A DNA stretch of 64,000 bases from Zelopaecilomyces penicillatus (GCA_005765155.1 VCCP01000003.1:744001-808000), one strand, 5' to 3'. Counted from the stretch's first letter, positions 35,401-48,093 are shown. The notes: generated by a model from the sequence alone, not told the origin. A program made the numbers and translations.

Positions 35401-37606
35401 CTTCTTTGTAACATTAAATGAGAGAGCATTTTTATCATTGCCAACTAGGACCATATCAGACACAAAATCAGGCAACTCAATCTCGTCATCAGGTCCAACA
35501 AGACCCAGCAGTACGTCGCCAATCTTTGCATTTTTGTCTTTGGGATTGAGCGCTGCCGAGAACTGGAAGCCGCCATTTTTGTGAATAAATGTGAGACTGA
35601 GCTTGAGAGAGGCAACAAGCATGTCGCCCTCAATCGTAAACTCGCTGCTCTTGGCTGTGCTGGTATCGCCAACGCGTGTATACTTGTACCCAACATGCAG
35701 CGAATCGATGGCAATGGAATCAATCAGGGGTCCAACATGATCCTTAGCATCGTCATCAAAGAATTCCACCAGTGTCGAGGCATAGAGCCCGCTGAGCGTA
35801 GCCTGAAGGTCCCAGTTGCCATTGGATGAGTCATAATCCAGCGATCCAGTGAGAAGTGCAGGTTCCGGATGTTTCGAAGTCGCACTGGGTTCGATGCCAG
35901 CACTAATAGACGCCTTTAAAGTGAAAGACGTACTCTGACCCCAGGAAAATGAGGCATCGACAACCACATCCCCGAGATAGGGTTGTGGGGCAGAGCCAGG
36001 AGTCAGTGGCCTAGCAGAAACAGTGCCCCCAACAGCGAAAGAGTCGGCCGAGAATGCGACATAGGCCCGCGTAATCTCTGAAGGTAGCGTATCTGGTATA
36101 CTAGTTATGGTTTGCCCCGGAACCAGAGAAACGATTTGGATTGAAGGCGCTGGAGATTTTGTCACGGGTTCTAGGATGGTCCAAACCTCTTCGTATGGCA
36201 AGAGGTCTGAATCCTTGGAGTTGGTAAAGTCTGCGTATTTTGTTAACAATCACTTTCTCCAATCATATTTTATTCCAATCATTTTTTTAGTCTCAAAGGG
36301 CAAGGGGTGGCGGTATCTTACTATTCCAAAGCTGCCCCGTCAAGGTGCCAAATCCGCCCAGCATGGCGTCCCAATTGTATGAGATGAGGAAGACGACTGG
36401 ATCATTAGCACCAGTGCCAGTGCGGCCAAAATTAGCCGATATTTCAATATCAAAAGCCACTTCTGATAGTTTTGATGTCTGTGGGTCACTAGTGTCAAGA
36501 CCAATAGTCATTCTCCTCAGCGTAGAAGCCGAAATCAGACTTGTGCTGCCTTCTTTCTTGTTCAAGATGGTGGTGACAAACGACTCCAATTCAATGTCAT
36601 CCAATAGCGAGGCTAGCCATTTGAGCAGGCCCTTCAGAGGATCGGCAGACAGGAACATAAAGGTTAGTGTCATTTGTGAGGGTTGGAATTCAATACCAGC
36701 AGTCATCGAAACTGCCGCGCCGTCGGTTGCTTTCACCGAGCACTCAATAGCAAAGGCAACACTACCCTGGTCAATGGGGACATTGCCAGCCGTGGTCTCT
36801 GCAAGCACAGCTTTCTTCTTGCAGATTGCATCCGCGCTCGTGAGCGTGAAGCCTTTCAAGGTGGCGCTGAGAATATCTTGTAGTAACTCGGTGTTGGATA
36901 GTTGAAACTGCAAGCGAATTGTGCTTTGCATGTCGTATTTGGGTGCAAACCATAGAGCGTTCCGTTTGGGAGATTTGGCCGCCTCTGACTTGGTGAGTGC
37001 CACTCCCACAGCCGCCAGACCGCTGGGTAGCAAAGGCACCATATCAGCCAATCCGGCGTAGTTAAACAATTCTCCAACGGTTGCATTGCTAATATCACTC
37101 GTCTCTGAAAAATGAAGACCACAGGCAAGCATGTATCCCTCTTTATTGATGCCAGGTGGATCGATTCTAGCTCCTGTATCGCCACCGATCAGATCAGAGG
37201 CAGTGCCAAAAGTGAAGAGGAGCACATCGCTGGCTGAGCTGAAGGTCAAGGGCCATTTGTCAGACAAGGTGATTTCGAAGCTTTCAATGTTTTTCTGGGT
37301 GGTATTGTCGAGCGTCAGAGACCCGCTTGCACCAGAGTCAAGTTTCCGAAGCCATTGCTTAGTCGGGTCGGAGTCATCTAAACTGGCAGTTGGTGCTGGA
37401 GTAGCAGCCAGAATAATGACTTGCTCAGTGTTTAGAGAGGAAACAAACTGATCTGTCGGGCTGCCTGCTGCAAGTACTTTGATGAATTCATCCTCCTTCT
37501 TGCCTGAAGTGCTCGCATAGATGCGGTAGGTGCCGTCAGCTTGGACACCTCGAGACGAAGCTCCATGAGTGTTCACGAGGGCGGCTGATTTTGGTGATAC
37601 ACCCAT
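32494..37606 (-). CDS. DUF6603-family giant protein (1646 aa)
   Basis: Exons 37606-36322, 36230-33027 and 32945-32494 join in phase to 1646 aa. The ATG at 37606 has a strong context (caccATGg); the frame is open 24 nt further up but has no ATG. The hallmark DUF6603 stretch lies near residues 1195-1335: Y-T-L-G-G-Y-H-Q-A-F, Y-P-N-P-P-R-L-G-I-S-W, G-Q-A-Y-F-A-I-T-P-K-A, W-F-D-A-F-A-D-F-L-I-N-Y-K-P-F and L-Y-L-W-G-P-P-L-A-G. Most of the protein alternates hydrophobic and polar residues, suggesting long beta-rich domains. The C-terminal 300 residues are less ordered and contain Asn/Pro-rich parts. The family occurs in bacteria and fungi and has no assigned function. It converges with the deaminase-like gene (232 bp between stops) and is divergent from the 1430-aa gene. 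Confidence 0.82.
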
Positions 37607-39285
37607 GGTGTGACGTTGACAAATTCCCAAGGCTGAGAAGGAGCCCTTCAGGTGAGTTTTGATTTTGGATACTCGAACAATTGCTACCGAGTCGATTCTC
37701 GGCTTCTGCTTTCTTATTTATTCTTCTTCTTGACTTCAATGTCGCCTCCAAGGTGTGTATTGAACCAGACCAACGGCCTACTCCTTTCGACAGAGGGCTC
37801 AACACTGGCTCAGTCAAAGGACTGAAAAGGGGTAAGCTTCAATGACAGCGCTATTATTGCTTGCCCAAATCGGGCTACTCGGTGCAAGGAAATGCATAAG
37901 TCATAGATCCCCCATTCAGTAAAGCAGTCAAGAAGGGTACATTCATTTTCTCCTTATTTGTTCATGTACATCCGATACTTGTACACTTATCAGACGCTCT
38001 CTCCCATTTCCCCGCTCTGTTGTTGTGGCTGAGGGTGTGATCATCTCAGTCATGGTTTGTTTTAAGCTCCTATAACCCAGCTCGTTGATGGATACTGCAT
38101 CAAATTGTGATGCAATGACGGCAGCAGCAAAGACACGCACATCGTATACTGCATGTCTCGAAACAGATGCCAAGCGTAATCAATCCTACGGCGGAGTTGA
38201 TACATAATACATGCAGCCGGCAATCTGCACAGCGCCATGATGTAGGTGTGCCCGACATTGGCTGACTCTAGGCCGTGCATGTCCAAGGTCTCGCATATTT
38301 GGGGGGCGTATCACAGCATTCCTCTATCCTGCATCATGCATCGTAACACCAGAAGCTTCATAGGTTCTCGATTACGCCATCGGGCCGTAGTTGCATACAT
38401 GATATCTGCATGCAAATGCCTGTGTCGTATATGAGACATTTCAAATGGATCCAGCGGGGTTGGGATTGAGAGATGAATGAATACCTATAATGCCAGTACC
38501 CAAAAGGTGTATGTTTGTTATATACATAATTATAGTTTTTAAAGTAATTATATAATCTGGGTCCTTATAAAGCCTTGAAGCCTTGATATAAATAAGAAAA
38601 AAAATGTATCTCTTTTAAATCTTAATTTTATTATAATATAATAATAATCTAAAAAGGATTTTTAATAAGATTTTCTTTATATCTTTCTTATTTCTTATCT
38701 TAAATAGTTATTTAAACTCTTTATTAAATACATTGAATTTTGATTTTAATATTTGTTTTATAAAGTACTAAATAAGCTATTTAAATATAATTACCTTATA
38801 TTTCACAATTATTAAATAAAGCCATTATATATTTTCAAACTCTTGTATTACACAGAGCACCCTTGTTGGTGATCAGCACTAGCTTTGCAGGATCTGAGTG
38901 CTAAAATGCGGGGTGTATGTAGCACGATCCCGCGATGCACAGCAGCGTCTGGCGTACAACTAAATGAGTGGCTGATGCCACTGCCGATCCATGAGGGAAC
39001 GGGCAGAAATAACATTCTGCTTGATTATATCGATTATATCCCTTTTTGGCTAGTTTCAGAGTCATAGTTATTACAGTCCATGTAGCAAGAGCTAAACGCT
39101 TTTCTCATTGTAGATACTACCCCTAACGGATCCTTGTTTGATCACCGGTTGACCTGAGAGCAGTGAAAGCATCCCTCCCGTATATGTTCATCTACACCAC
39201 GTTTTCACTCTTTATCGTTCGTCACATTTTCAAGAGAAAAGCCATAGCCCCCATTGAAATTCCCATCAGGCTGACATTCGGAAAA
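37607..39285. promoter_or_regulatory. Divergent intergenic region between two giant genes
   Basis: The DUF6603 gene reads left and the 1430-aa gene reads right, so both promoters are here. A RIP-type AT block (about 38515-38850) sits in the middle. No further gene is supported. The frame upstream of 39286 is open back to an ATG at 39184 and could extend the next protein. Confidence 0.45.
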
Positions 39286-42200
39286 ATGGCCTCTCCCACA
39301 CCCGACTTTGACGCCGTTTTGGTGCCTATGCAGCTGGAAGCTTTTGTACTGAACCCAGCCGTCTGCGGTACAGGAGCCGAAGGTGATACCACAGCGCGCA
39401 TCTCGCCCATCACCCAGCCCAACTATACATTTTTGCGCCTGGATAAATTCATGCTGCAGAGCGATTTGCAGCATCACACCGACTTGCACAACACTGCTCC
39501 AGCTGGTGTAAACCCACGCTTGACGAACCTGGGTCCTCGTCCGCCTCAACCTCTTCGCCACCGCCATGGCGTCTATATTCACTGGATCCTGCCTCGCTTC
39601 TACCGCGCGGGAGTATCATCTGGAGAGACTGTACCTAAGCAACGCCGGCGAGAGGAGAGACTAAAGCGTGGACTCAAGGTGGCGCCTGGTGGAAGCGATG
39701 GTGATGGTGATAATGATGGCATCTACGACTCACCAGAATTTGTTCAGCCGCCAACACGGTGGATTATTATTCGCAAGTTAGACCTTGACAGCATTCAGCC
39801 TGAGACAGCAAAAGCTGCATTTGCAGACCGCGAGTATGAAGCTTGGGTAGTGGAGAGTGATCATCTATGGTTGCTCGACGACATTCCGACAGACGTCGAT
39901 TTGCAGACAGAAGTAGCGCCGTTTGTCGTGGGAGCCTCTGAGGAGCACGCAGAGGACGTGAACATCAGCAAGCAGGCTGAGGTCTTCATTGGACGCAAGA
40001 CACCATTGGCAGAGTGGTCTGGGATAGAGAACAACAACGCAGATCCACCAAACATCAGCCTCTTGCAGAGCGGTAACCAGCTTTTTGCTGATTTTCAGAT
40101 GCATAATGCCAATGTCTTTAGTGTGCTAGACAACTTTGAGTATGGCACCAAGGATGCGCCGCAATATCTTGACTTTGCAAAGGCCAGCTACTATGTGCTA
40201 GGCTGGCACTGGAAAGACGATGTCGATCCGCTCTGGAGCTCGGGCAAATCGGTCGAACATAGGACTAGCCTGGATACATTGCTCATGACCCTTGGTGCGA
40301 AGATCCCAAGCTCTGATCCCTGGTTTGAGAAGATGAGCCAGATGCGTATCCTCTGCCACGGAGCCATGTATGATGTGACTTGGGATCATGAGAACAAACC
40401 CAAAGATGTTCCGGCAGATAAATACAATGCGCGCATGACTGACAAGGATCTCGCGGCCACATCAGTTGGCACTACGCCTATGGATGCCATCATTTCCTAC
40501 TGCGCTGCTCGCAAGGATCACCCAGGAGGTCCAGAAGACGTTGCAAAGCTAGAGGAGGATATCTTGGCGCTTGAGTCACTGCTCTATGCTCGTGATGACG
40601 GTGTCGAGGAGCAGCGCCAGGCCAAGGATACAATCTACAACTGGTCTTTTCAGAGATCCCGAGGCGGATCGCGCTATTATTTCTCTGGAAATGATGGCAA
40701 AGCTCAGAATGATGATATTCAGCCCGTTGAACCTGAGAGGGAGGCCATCCTCCAATTGCGCGAGTTGAACCAGGCGCAGGCGCTTCTCGACTCATGCACC
40801 ACTGCTATGCAAGGATACCGCTGGGATATGTTCTCGCTTTGGTGGAAATATATTAGCGATTCCGGAAACAGTGGTGACAATGCTGGGAATAAAGAGTATC
40901 TTGATAAAGCAAATGACCTTGCTGAACACATCAAGGCGCTGCAGGGCCGCATGCAACTGTTGCAGACCAAGATTGATCAGCTTCTACACCCTGCGCTTGC
41001 CAACGGACAAGAGAACCTACTGGAGACTGCAAAGCCTGCAAGTAGGCCGGTTTTCTACCGTGCAAATGATCCAACTGTTCTTATCGGTGGTATTGAGTCT
41101 GGCTGGCCATTGGACTACTTGGAGAAAGTGTCTGTCCGTGCCCCATTTCATACCATTACCCCCAAAGAGGGATCTTCAGATATGCCTGATGCGTTAAAGA
41201 GTATCATGAGCCAGTTTAATAAGCTACCGGCTGTTTTATCAGAGCCTGCCACGGCTCTTGCTACTGAGTTCTATGCCATTCGTCCTGGTGGTGGTGATTC
41301 TGGTACACCAGAGGTTGGGAAATCTTACCCACAGTTCCACGACAATTTGACCAAAGACAAGCGTTGGCGCGATCAGTGGGGGGACCGACAGCCGTGGTTT
41401 CCGCTCTTCGCGGAATGGGAAATTGAATACCATCACATCCCCATGGAATACTGGACTCTGGATGAGCATACTGCCCGCTTGTCCGCGCTCAAGCTTGCCC
41501 GCTATGGCATTACAGTGCCTTCAAAGGAGGGGGAAGAACCTGTCCCCCTTTGGCAAGCCTTAAAGGATGAACAGGGAGACAATGGTCCAGACGTGCGTAT
41601 CCTTTCTGGCCGTGTGCTCATACTGCCACAACCAAGCTTCTCGCTCGCGGCCAAGGTCACACAACTTTTCCAGAATACGCCGCCTGATATTTTAGAAGAG
41701 TACCTCCCCGAAGCGGGCCGCACAGAACTGCTGGAAAACATCAATAAACTGTCATACCTATCGTTGCCGCTTGCAGGCCTAACGGAAGGAATATTGACTC
41801 TGGCACAGGGTAGCCACATCAAACCAGAGAATAACGTTTTGGGCCCTGATGGTGAAACCAGCACAGTCATTGGAGAAGCCGTCGTTAGGGCTGCAGGACT
41901 GACAGAAGAGAACCTTGGATTGGTCCAAGGACAATCTGCGTTGACGCCGTACGCGACACTTGCCAACTTCGAGACCGAAAAGTACAGCCCATTCAAGCCT
42001 GTGACACATGGGCAGTTTAGGTATATCTATCTATCTATCCTACATTAACTCTATGATCTATGAACTAACCTCATTCCCCCCCAAAGATTTCGTAAACTCA
42101 ACATCATTGACAAGTTTGGGCAAGCCTTGATGGCCATCGACCAGAAGCCACAAGTACAGGGTCTGCCACCCATCTACCCCTGCATCAGCGACTTTTACGA

Positions 42201-43644
42201 GCCACAGACCATCGAGTTTGAGCGCGAAATGTACGCAAACGTGGTGATCCAAGATCGAAAGGAGCAGTGCGAATTTATGCAACTGCCGCCGCAGATCAAC
42301 CAGAATACACGACTAAACATGGATTTCGTGAAGAGAATCGCCGACGACCCCGAAGACATGAGACACGGGGATGGGGGTTCGGCCAAATGGCGCCCAGCGA
42401 CGGAATGGGAGAACCCAATCTGGGGCTGGCTCATCACTAACTACGCTGATTATGGTATCCAGCTATTCTTGCCGGACGGCACATTCTATCGCGAAGTACG
42501 CTTTGGGGGGCCTCTTGGCGCATTGCAATCACCAGCATGGTTGCCCTTTGCACCAAGCAAAGACGAATCAACACCTGAGACAAGACAGCTAAATGAACTA
42601 GCAATGAAGCTTGCGGAGCCAGCATACTTGGATGGATTTTGGCACATGGTGGTAACTGCACAGCAAAACCTCGCGGCAGCTCCGACGTCATATGCTCAAT
42701 TTCTCAACTCTATTGTCGGGAAGCCACTGGCGCTCGTCAACATGGGCCTCTCTCTGGAGTTGGACGGCCCTCCTCTGGTAAACCAGAGCACTCTGAGTGC
42801 TGTGAAAGAGCCCGAACGTCAGCTACTGAAACCGCCTGTATCTGAAGAAGAAGAAGAAGATATGAAGCCATACTATCAATTCCAAGTGCGACTGGGTAAT
42901 GCCGAGGCCGAATATGATGGCCTGGTGGGTTACTTTGATACAACGGCACCAGGAACGGATGTGCTTAATCTCGACACGGTCAAGACTTTCTTTGCGCCAG
43001 CGGATGCTGATGCTGTAAAAGTACCTCTTGAACCGCTTAGTACGGAGAACTATCCATTATTTACCGCTTTCTGGGAGCCGCCTTTCCCAACAACACCGCC
43101 ATATGATGATAACAACAACAACAAGGTCACTATTGAACCGGATGCTTTTGATGATAGGCGCAACTCGCATCTATCTGTTTTCGGTGCTATCCTTGATCCA
43201 TTCACCCCCTTACAAGCATACTCTTCCTTCCTTCCACCTGTGTCGTTATCGCTACCACCATGGAGTTGGCAAAAGGCCATGAATACAATGACTGCCTTCT
43301 TTCACGCAGGCCCATTGACAATGCCAGTCAATGACATTCCAAAGTATGATCCTCAACAACTTCTGACAACTGAAAATGCTCGGGATATGCCTCAACGTGA
43401 CCTTGCTTTGCCTTCTCTAGGACCTGGTGATTGGAGTTGGTTTCAGCCATATGCTGTGCAAGGTGATGGTGCTACAGGAACTGGGGGTGGTGGAGGAGAT
43501 GAACTGGCTTCCGCAAAGTTCAATCCTTTTGGGATTGAGAAGCGTGGTAATCTCCTGAAGCCTGGTTTTCAGAAGGGCCCCTATACGGCGATTGAGGGTT
43601 TCTTGCAGCTGCGAAATCCAATAATGACGCCCGCAGCCAAGTAA
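39286..43644 (+). CDS. Giant protein of unknown function, bacterial-type family (1430 aa)
   Basis: Exons 39286-42020 and 42087-43644 join in phase (2) to 1430 aa. Landmarks: H-W-I-L-P-R-F-Y-R (about 100), P-P-T-R-W-I-I-I-R (about 155), A-W-V-V-E-S-D, I-G-R-K-T-P-L-A-E-W (about 240), a long Leu/Gln/Glu-rich helical stretch (about 418-565), F-Y-R-A-N-D-P-T-V-L-I-G-G (about 590), G-Q-F-R-F-R-K-L-N-I-I-D-K-F-G-Q across the intron (about 910), I-W-G-W-L-I-T-N (about 1022) and G-K-P-L-A-L-V-N-M-G-L-S-L-E-L (about 1122). I remember the same string of motifs from large uncharacterised bacterial proteins. The start ATGG at 39286 has the best context. An in-frame ATG at 39184 would add 34 residues with a hydrophobic segment that could act as a membrane anchor. 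Function unknown. Confidence 0.75.
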
Positions 43645-45036
43645 TTAAAGACATAGATAGCTATATTTAGGTATCAATCATACCATTTCTTTATCAGGTA
43701 ATAAATTACACAAGTTGCACGGGGTATCCACTGTTGCAATCCTACACTTGCTAGGTATCACGTCTAGTCTTGTCAATCATGTGCCACACCGGGTCGATTA
43801 GAAGCTAAATGACGGAAACTCGGCACTGTAGTTGCCAATAGATTGATTTTCTATCCTTGCACATATTATCCATGAATGATATCATAACTGTTAGGCTACA
43901 TGTGCAAGTTGTCAAAAAAAAAAAAAAAAGTAATGACTCGCACGGGACACTGTTTCTCGAATGAAAGCAAAGCCTAAAAGCAACTTGCTATAAATAATAA
44001 GACTTATTATGATGGCGCCGCTTGATGTTATAATTTGTTAATGACATATTAAATGGTACTGTGAAGCAAATGCAACGCAAGATGAACCCCGCCGGCGGCC
44101 CGAGGTGGATCGTGATGCTGGCTGACCGAAACGCTGTGACCCACCCGGAAACGCTCTGTTGACGATGACATCTGCCGCCGTGAACCAACCCCTGGTAGGT
44201 ATTCGAGTTCCCCCATGACCTGCATCCCCGGCACGAACACAAAGATTGTTGATACGGGGGATCGCGCTATTGTCGCCCTGGTTCAGGACCGTGATAGCCA
44301 CAATACGACAGACAGACAGACGGCTGGCGGTATGCCGACGGCTCCAGTGACCCAATCCTCGTCATATCTATTCTTACTCTTTTGAAAACATTCGGACTGC
44401 CCATTTGATTATCAGTAGTAGCCAAACTTGGTAGATATCTAGTCTCTAGAATGGTGCGCTTAACAGTAGTGAGTTGTCGGTTGAGGAAGGTCTAGAATAT
44501 ATCGCGCCAGTCAAGGCTAACCCGCTTTCAACGATGTCTCATACGGAGGATTCGTCACGGAACAAGGGTGGTGATTATTTAGATTATGTGTATGTGTTGT
44601 TGATTCAACGAAATGGGAACACTTTTACCAAGTCTGGTAACTCTGTCCGGGTTGTGGACAACAAAAGTCCCCCAGTCCCTTGTTGAGCAGGGATCTTTCC
44701 TGCATCATGATACCAAATGGAGAAATCACCTTTTCTTCATGATACCGTTAGCACCTTTGCGGAGACTGGAATAGCACCGACAGGCTGGATGCTATTCTTC
44801 TCTTCTTTGTCTTGCGGCATCACGTAATATAACGATGCCATGATGCACCAACTTACACATGTCATGCGAATGGTGTCACTTACAAAAGGGACAGGTTCAC
44901 CCAGTTCCTGCTCGGCAAAGGAAATCAACTTGGCCCCCCTGTGTTGGAGCCAGGACGTAAAGGAATCACCATGTGTATGCTTGCCACCAAGCACTACAAG
45001 TCTTTGATGGATGCAGTAATACTGACTGATACACAG
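43645..45036. other. Gene-free stretch upstream of the transporter
   Basis: Short frames only. A poly-A run is at 43914-43929. An ATG at 44534 followed by 34 coding bases and a GTGGTG donor is in the right phase to be the first exon of the transporter, with a 469-nt intron, but this is unproven. Confidence 0.4.
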
Positions 45037-46931
45037 CGAACGGCATCTCGGACGAGGAGCGTGATATCGCCGCCTCTGCAGAAAAGCAGAATCTCACCGT
45101 GTATGAAGACAGTCAACCCGTGTCAGACCAGCATCATCTTCATACTGCCGCCATTCTCAACACCGAATACGAGGGAAAACCAACAGAGGAGGAACTCAAA
45201 ACGCTGCGTCGTGTCCCCGGCAAGCTACCCACCATCGCCTACCTGCTCTGTGCTGTTGAGTTTTGCGAGCGCGCATCTTACTATGGTTAGACAAACCAGA
45301 CAAACACCCAAAGGCCTTTCACCTCGATGCTGATCGACTGACTATTACATTACAGGTTGCGCCTTAATCTGGACCAATTACATCAACCGTCCCCTCCCCA
45401 AGGGAGGAAACGGCTATGGTTCGCCCCCTGCTGGCAGCCAGCAGACTCAGGGTGCCCTTGGCCTTGGCGAGCAGATAGCCGTAAGTTTTGAATTCGCATC
45501 CCGACTATATATAACGCTCAGGTTCTGACAAGACCCCAGAATGCCACCTCACAGTCCTTCTCGTTATTAGCCTACTGCCTTCCCATGCTGTTCGGATACC
45601 TCGCTGATAGCCGATTTGGACGTTACCCCTTGATCTTCTGGGGTGTCATTCTGTGCGGTATTGGGCATGTCTTGATTGTTGCCGGTGGTGCCAAGAGCTT
45701 GATTGACAGTGATACAGCCAAGATCCCCTTCTTCATCGGTGTCTATATCCTCGCTATTGGCGCTGCCATGTTTAAACCGAACGTGACTCCGCTCATATTG
45801 GATCAGCTGAAGTCACATGTGCCCAAGGTCATTACCCTCGAGTCAGGAGAGCGCGTTATCGAGGACCCTGAGCATACTACTGAGCGTGTCATGTTGTGGT
45901 TCTATTTGCTCATCAACATTGGCAGCTTCATGTCCACTGCTACCTCTTACTCGGCCAGGTATGTGGGTTGGTGGCTGGCTTTTCTACTTCCTCTCCTCCT
46001 TTATCTCCCTCTGCCCCTGCTCCTTATCTGGCTCAAGCCCCGTCTTGTTCTATGCCGGCCCGGTGGTTCTGACCTACCCAACGCCTTTCGTGTTATACGT
46101 CACTGCATGGCCAATGGCGGCTTCTTACGCATCGGCCGAAAGGGATGGTGGGACGCTGCTCTACCCTCCACCATTTCCGCCAAGGGTGGCTCCGAGACCC
46201 GCTACAACGACGCTTTCGTCGAAGATGTCAAGCGAACTATGCAGGCTACTGGCATGTTCTGCTTCTTCCCTGTTCAGTCCTGGAATGACAATGGCATTGG
46301 GAGTTCAGCGAATTTCCTGGGCACTATGCTTCGTGGCAACGGTGTTCCCAATGACGTTATTGGAAATTTCAATTCCCTATCCATCATCTTACTCGGCCCC
46401 GTTCTCAACTATGCCCTCTATCCTGCCTTGCGTAAGGCCAGAATCCATTACGGCCCCATCTCCCGTATAACAACCGGCTTCGGCATCAGTACCCTCGGCG
46501 GCGTCGGTTACGCCATTCTCTGCTGGAAGGCATATCAGACCAACCCATGCGGTTACTATGGCAGTACCGACCCATACTGCGTGGAGAACGGTCTGGTCTC
46601 ACCCATCTCTCTCTGGTGGGAGGCCATACCCTACGCCTTGGGTGGTTTCTCTGAACTCTTCATCAACGTCCCCGCCCTCGGTATTGCATACTCGCGTGCA
46701 CCCTCCAACATGAGGGGTCTGGTGTCCGCCATAAACCTGCTCAGCTCTGGCTTCTCCTACATTGTCAATTTGGCGGCCAGTGCGGCCATTGTTGACCCTT
46801 ATCTCGTATGGTGCTTTGCCGGGCCTGCCATCGTCGGCGCCGTCGTTACCGTCTTCTTCTATTGGTGTTTCCGCCACATCGACAAGGAAGAGTTTGTTCT
46901 GTCCACCCAGCAGATCAAAGAGGCCTCGTAA
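45037..46931 (+). CDS. PTR2/POT-family proton-coupled oligopeptide transporter
   Basis: Plasma-membrane importer of di- and tripeptides driven by protons (MFS, POT family). Exons 45037-45285, 45356-45480 and 45540-46931 are in phase and encode at least 588 residues. The N-terminal part has the typical L-R-R-V-P-G-K-L-P then E-F-C-E-R-A-S-Y-Y-G, the E-x-x-E-R-like first-helix motif. The second exon has Y-I-N-R-P-L-P-K-G-G-N-G-Y-G. The third starts with G-Y-L-A-D-S-R-F-G-R-Y, the POT signature, followed by about ten more hydrophobic segments. An acceptor just before 45037 shows that a 5' exon is missing; one candidate ATG is at 44534. The length is normal for the family. Nothing in the neighbourhood suggests a special substrate. 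Confidence 0.85.
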
Positions 46932-47229
46932 AAAACCCACGCTCGGGTCTAATTTACGAACAACGACCTCAATGACACAGACAACCACAAGTAGACGAAT
47001 TTTCCCAGAATAGAGTACTAGTTGAGTGGGTATGAAGCTGTTAGGCAGAAATCTCCCAAGAGGCATCACAAAGATCAGCATAGAGACAATACAGAGCTTT
47101 TGATCAATCAACTGATTACTACATTTAATTACTATAATTCCCCTCCATGTCTCGCAGACCCAACGCAAGAGAAACACAACAAGTTATAGGGGTTATGTAT
47201 TATAGTTATAATACAGAATGCCGGTTTAT

Positions 47230-47560
47230 ATGATGTATAAATATACAAAGTTTGATCTACTATAAGCTCTAGAGGGGTATAAAAAATATAATGATAAGCC
47301 TTGATTTATATAGAGCAAAGAGGCTATAAGAGCTAATTACCTATATAAAGCAGATCTAAAGATAAATCTGCTTATATAAGTATTTTGAAGTTGTGATGCG
47401 GAAAGTGGGTCACATGATATACGAGCATACGAAGATTCACTGTGAGCTTGGAGAAGTATAAGAGATGTGACTAAAGCCTTGATTCGTACAAAAGAGAGAT
47501 GTTGAAGAAGCCAACTATATAATTAAGAAGAGCCTGAAAGTGGCTCTGCTTATATGAGCA
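47230..47560. repeat. Tandem direct repeat, two copies offset by 178 bp, one AT-shifted
   Basis: About 47231-47382 and 47409-47560 align along their whole length: 'aagccttgatt' at 47296 matches 47474, and 'ctgcttatat' at 47369 matches 47547. Copy one is richer in A/T at many sites where copy two has G/C, as expected if only one copy had been hit by RIP-like mutation. Confidence 0.65.
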
Positions 47561-48061
47561 CGGCATAGCCGAACGTAAACGAATGCGAGCCCACGCCAAA
47601 AGAAGCCTAGCTATGTATGTAACTCAACTAGTACCTAGGTAATTAAACAGCCCGGCCCCTACATCATACGCGACCCATCAATGAAAGAGGCCGTGATTGG
47701 AGAGGCCACGACTGGAGAGGCCGCAGTGCACACGAGTAAAGTGAAGTTATACTCGAATGCATACCCCCCTCCCGGTTGAAAATATCTCCCTTCATCCCGA
47801 TGACTTGGTGAATAGAAGCTGAGTCGCGCCTATGAATGGAACTCTACAACGTACGTAGTCACGAGAGCGAGGCTTGTCCAATTGCCGTTGAGCTTATGGC
47901 AAGGCTGTCTGTCGGGCTCGATAGTCAAGCAAAGCTTTGTGAATGGTGCCCTTGCCGTAGGAGCGCTGAGCATACATTAGCAATTTCCAGCAATAACTTT
48001 TAAAGTATCACTCACTCACAACTCCCAATAATTAACTAACGGGGTCTTGAAGCTCTTCGTG

Positions 48062-48093
48062 CCCCCCCCCCTCCCCCCCCCCCCCTACCCCCA
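48062..48093. repeat. C-rich homopolymer tract just before the NLR-like start codon
   Basis: About 30 bases of almost pure C with one T and one TA interruption, ending three bases before the ATG at 48096. It would lie in the 5' leader or core promoter. Confidence 0.7.

Noticed and set aside
22592..43644. Insecticidal Tc-type toxin or Rhs/YD-repeat system
   Set aside because: None of the giant proteins shows YD repeats or recognisable TcA/TcB/TcC features; the resemblance is only in size and clustering.
22592..43644. Polyketide or non-ribosomal peptide biosynthetic cluster
   Set aside because: No ketosynthase, adenylation, carrier or condensation motifs are visible in the giant proteins.
45817..46470. 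217-codon plus-strand frame
   Set aside because: Shadow of the peptide transporter in another frame; low-complexity Ser/Pro/Leu.
46599..47177. 192-codon minus-strand frame
   Set aside because: Mostly antisense to the transporter C-terminus; no motif or splice support.
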